Of a stretch of 35,296 nucleotides of DNA, positions 33,092 to 35,296 are shown in pieces. A program made the translations under genes and the position numbers. Source of the stretch: an uncultured Paenibacillaceae bacterium (GTDB lineage: Bacteria; Bacillota; Bacilli; Paenibacillales; DA-C8); assembly GCA_937957685.1 (NCBI GenBank), contig CALGAO010000126.1:1-35296 (forward strand), in the 5' to 3' direction. How positions within the stretch are numbered: position 1 is the stretch's first letter; the number at the start of each line of letters is the position of its first letter. The notes below the pieces were generated by a model. That model was not told the origin of the DNA. It saw only the letters and a list, made by a program, of their open reading frames with translations, and made no database searches.

Positions 33092-33731
33092 CCCCCGATC
33101 TCCGATCTCGGAGACCTACCGTTCTCTGCGCAGCAACATCGAATTCTCCTCGATCGATCGCGAGATTCGGACGCTGATGCTGACATCCGCAGGGCCCGCC
33201 GAAGGGAAGTCGACCACGACCGCGAATCTGGCTGTGACCTACGCGCAAGCCGGCAAACGCGTGCTCGTCATCGACGCGGACCTGAGGAAACCGACGCTGC
33301 ATCATACCTTCGGCCTCACGAATCGCTGGGGACTGACATCGGTGATGGTCGGACAGGCCCCTCTCGAGCAAGCGATCCAGGATACCAATGTGGAGAATCT
33401 GTGGTGCCTGACTGCCGGTCCTCTTCCGCCGAATCCGTCGGAGATGCTGGCGTCCAACAAGATGACCGCCCTGATCGAGAACCTGAAAAAAGAATTTGAT
33501 ATCATCCTGTTCGATACCCCGCCCGTCATCGCCGTGACCGACGCGCAGATCGTGGCGTCGAAGTGCGATGGGGTTGTGTTGGTCATCGATTACGGCAACG
33601 TGAAGAAGGAGATCGCGCTCAAGGCGAAGCAGCTTCTGGAGATGGCCCATGCGAACCTGCTGGGCGTGGTCATCAACAACAAGAAGCATACGAAGCACAA
33701 GGAATATTACTACTATTACTATTATTCCTGA
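33051..33731 (+). CDS. CpsD/YwqD-type bacterial tyrosine kinase
   Basis: A 226-residue BY-kinase, the cytoplasmic partner of the CpsC-type activator. It has Walker A GPAEGKSTTTANLA (about 48-61), Walker A' VLVIDADLRKP and Walker B IILFDTPPV. It also has the N-terminal SETYRSLRSNIEF segment typical for oligomer contacts. The tail is seven consecutive tyrosines followed by serine (219-226), the autophosphorylation cluster. AAAGGGGG lies about 8 nt before the ATG, inside the upstream gene. The CpsB-type phosphatase encoded upstream would remove the phosphates. Confidence 0.95.
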   Translation: MSRWQRRLLITDTNPRSPISETYRSLRSNIEFSSIDREIRTLMLTSAGPAEGKSTTTANLAVTYAQAGKRVLVIDADLRKPTLHHTFGLTNRWGLTSVMVGQAPLEQAIQDTNVENLWCLTAGPLPPNPSEMLASNKMTALIENLKKEFDIILFDTPPVIAVTDAQIVASKCDGVVLVIDYGNVKKEIALKAKQLLEMAHANLLGVVINNKKHTKHKEYYYYYYYS

Positions 33732-33776
33732 TTTCTGAAGTCGAGACATTTGGAGAAAAGACGGGTGATCTGAGAT

Positions 33777-35296
33777 ATGACGTGGCTTCGAATGAAACGT
33801 TTCCTGCCTGTGCTGCTGGATATAATCATCCTGATGGCATCGGTTTATGTAGCTTATCTGCTCAGGTTTGAATTTCGAATCGATGCCCAGGATTGGCCTG
33901 TCATTGTCTCGACTTCCGTCATCTATTGCTTGCTGATGATGCCCTGGCTGGTGGTCAACCGCATCTATCGGCGGATCTGGTCCTATGCCAGCGTGGGCGA
34001 TATGTTCTCCATCACCCGCGGCATCGCGCAGGGTACGTTTATGGTCTGGATCGCAGCGTTGATCTGCTATATGCTGGCGGAGCGGTTCATTGTACCTCGC
34101 AGTATCTTGTTGATGACACCGGCCTTCTCCTTCCTGGGCATCGCCGGAGCGAGATTCATCTGGCGATTGATGCGTGACGGATATGTGAAGCGCAAGGACG
34201 AGAGGCGGCGGGTGCTCATCGTCGGCGCCGGGGAAGCGGGGTTCATCGTCGCGCGGGAGCTGAAGAGTGACCGTTCGCAATATTACCCGGTCGCCTTCAT
34301 CGACGACAACCTGAACAAGAAGAATCTGAATCTGGCGGGCATCCCTGTCGTCGGGGACCGCTATGATATCCCGGAGGTCGTGGACAAGTACGATATCCAG
34401 GAGATCATCCTCGCCCTTCCATCGGTGGACAGAAGCGAGATCACGAAGATCATCAATATCTGCAAGACGACCAACCGGGTGATCAAGATCATCCCGAGCG
34501 TCAACGACCTGGTGAACGGAAGGTTCACGATCAGCCGTCTGCGCAATGTCGAACTGGAGGATCTGCTGGGAAGGGATCCGGTGAGCATCGATCTGTCTTC
34601 CATTGCTGATTATCTGAAGGGCAGAGTCGTGATGGTGACCGGTGCGGGAGGCTCGATCGGCTCGGAGCTGTGCCGCCAGATCATGAATTTCCAGCCGGAC
34701 ACACTGATATTGGTCGGTCGCGGCGAGAACAGCATCTATGAGATCGAGACCGAGCTCCGCAGCAAGTTCCGGGATCTGAATATCCATCTGCATGCGGTCA
34801 TCGCGGATATCCAGGACGCCAGACGCCTCCGGCATCTGTTCGAGACGTATCGCCCGCATGTTGTCTTCCATGCCGCTGCCCACAAGCATGTGCCGCTCAT
34901 GGAGCTTCAACCCATCGAAGCGGTGAAGAACAACATACTGGGCACCTGGAATCTCGTCGAACTGTCTCACCAATACGAAGTCGAACGCTTCGTCATGATC
35001 TCGACGGACAAGGCGGTCAACCCGACCAATGTGATGGGGGCAAGCAAGCGCGCGGCCGAGATGATCGTGCAGAGCAAGAACTCGGTCAGCAGGACCGCGT
35101 TCGCGACGGTTCGATTCGGCAATGTGCTGGGCAGCCGGGGAAGCGTCATCCCGCTGTTCCGCAAGCAGATCGAGGCTGGCGGCCCGGTCACGGTGACGCA
35201 TCCGGAGATGACGCGGTACTTCATGACGATCCCCGAGGCGGTGCAGCTCGTCGTCCAGGCTGGCGCGCTGTCCGAAGGCGGCGAGATCTTCGTCCT
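33777..35296 (+). CDS. Membrane-bound nucleotide-sugar 4,6-dehydratase, CapD/EpsC type (3' end cut off)
   Basis: An open frame from ATG 33777 to the end of the window, about 506 codons. N-terminal four membrane helices (residues about 10-115, LPVLLDIIILMASVYVAYLL first). Then a Rossmann CoA-binding-like domain (VLIVGAGEAGFIVARELK, about 145). Then the catalytic short-chain dehydratase domain with MVTGAGGSIGSELCRQI (NAD(P) site, about 287), HAAAHKHVPLME, ISTDKAVNPTNVMGASKR and FGNVLGSRGSVIPLF. This is the long PglF/CapD/EpsC form that makes UDP-4-keto-6-deoxy sugars, starting many surface glycans. The ribosome site is weak (GGGTGAT). It lies 45 bp after the kinase gene, so it is probably in the same operon. 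The C-terminal roughly 100 residues are missing. Confidence 0.93.
   Translation, partial: MTWLRMKRFLPVLLDIIILMASVYVAYLLRFEFRIDAQDWPVIVSTSVIYCLLMMPWLVVNRIYRRIWSYASVGDMFSITRGIAQGTFMVWIAALICYMLAERFIVPRSILLMTPAFSFLGIAGARFIWRLMRDGYVKRKDERRRVLIVGAGEAGFIVARELKSDRSQYYPVAFIDDNLNKKNLNLAGIPVVGDRYDIPEVVDKYDIQEIILALPSVDRSEITKIINICKTTNRVIKIIPSVNDLVNGRFTISRLRNVELEDLLGRDPVSIDLSSIADYLKGRVVMVTGAGGSIGSELCRQIMNFQPDTLILVGRGENSIYEIETELRSKFRDLNIHLHAVIADIQDARRLRHLFETYRPHVVFHAAAHKHVPLMELQPIEAVKNNILGTWNLVELSHQYEVERFVMISTDKAVNPTNVMGASKRAAEMIVQSKNSVSRTAFATVRFGNVLGSRGSVIPLFRKQIEAGGPVTVTHPEMTRYFMTIPEAVQLVVQAGALSEGGEIFV

Noticed and set aside
33075..35201. Minus-strand open frame of 708 codons
   Set aside because: It is antisense to the kinase and dehydratase genes, which have full motif sets; its composition is typical of a shadow frame.

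Overview
The window looks like a chromosomal segment of a spore-forming member of the Bacillota, most likely Paenibacillaceae. The pointers are a high-GC gene set with Bacillus-type gene order, a type-H small acid-soluble spore protein, a bacterial Ku protein, an EcsAB transporter, an SLH-domain surface protein and a CIRCE-controlled groESL operon. Taxon and functions are inferred from protein families recognised by eye; no database search was possible.

Left part (1-7180): the 5' part of ku on the minus strand, a stretch with a 100-bp-period direct repeat, a small acidic protein and sspH, then ecsAB on the minus strand. Divergent from ecsAB is the t6A operon tsaE-tsaB-rimI-tsaD, which has a clear promoter and a strong terminator.

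Middle (7180-21570): this follows the B. subtilis ydi order (tsaE-tsaB-rimI-tsaD ... ydiF ... tatA-tatC ... groES-groEL) but with insertions. These are a chemoreceptor gene carrying two +1 frameshifts, a large membrane-anchored alkaline-phosphatase-like protein preceded by a cluster of DnaA-box-like 9-mers, an endonuclease/exonuclease/phosphatase-family protein, 5-formyl-THF cyclo-ligase and a MogA/MoaB-family protein. Upstream of ydiF lies an 11-unit tandem array with an exact 52-bp period, each unit carrying an 11-bp-arm palindrome. This is the most unusual structure in the window. A second tandem repeat (51 bp, three clear copies) precedes the cyclo-ligase gene.

Right part (21570-35296): an AT-rich three-gene cassette (XRE repressor, ImmA/IrrE-like metallopeptidase, and a short protein resembling an internally deleted PIN domain) sits between the groEL terminator and its own terminator, with start/stop codons overlapping by 4 nt and an operator-like repeat upstream of its promoter. 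After it come an unrecognised 211-residue protein, a frameshifted small membrane-protein remnant, a small helical protein on the minus strand, a DUF3817-MFS fusion transporter and the ykaA-pit phosphate transport pair. The end of the window is a surface-polysaccharide region: a CpsB-type tyrosine phosphatase, an SLH/Ig-like surface protein, a CpsC-type co-polymerase, a CpsD-type tyrosine kinase with a seven-tyrosine tail, and a membrane-bound CapD/EpsC-type nucleotide-sugar dehydratase cut off by the window end.

Three genes or remnants carry apparent single-base insertions (near 7898, 8980 and 24418). These may be real decay or sequence errors. No rRNA, tRNA, insertion sequence or CRISPR array was recognised.
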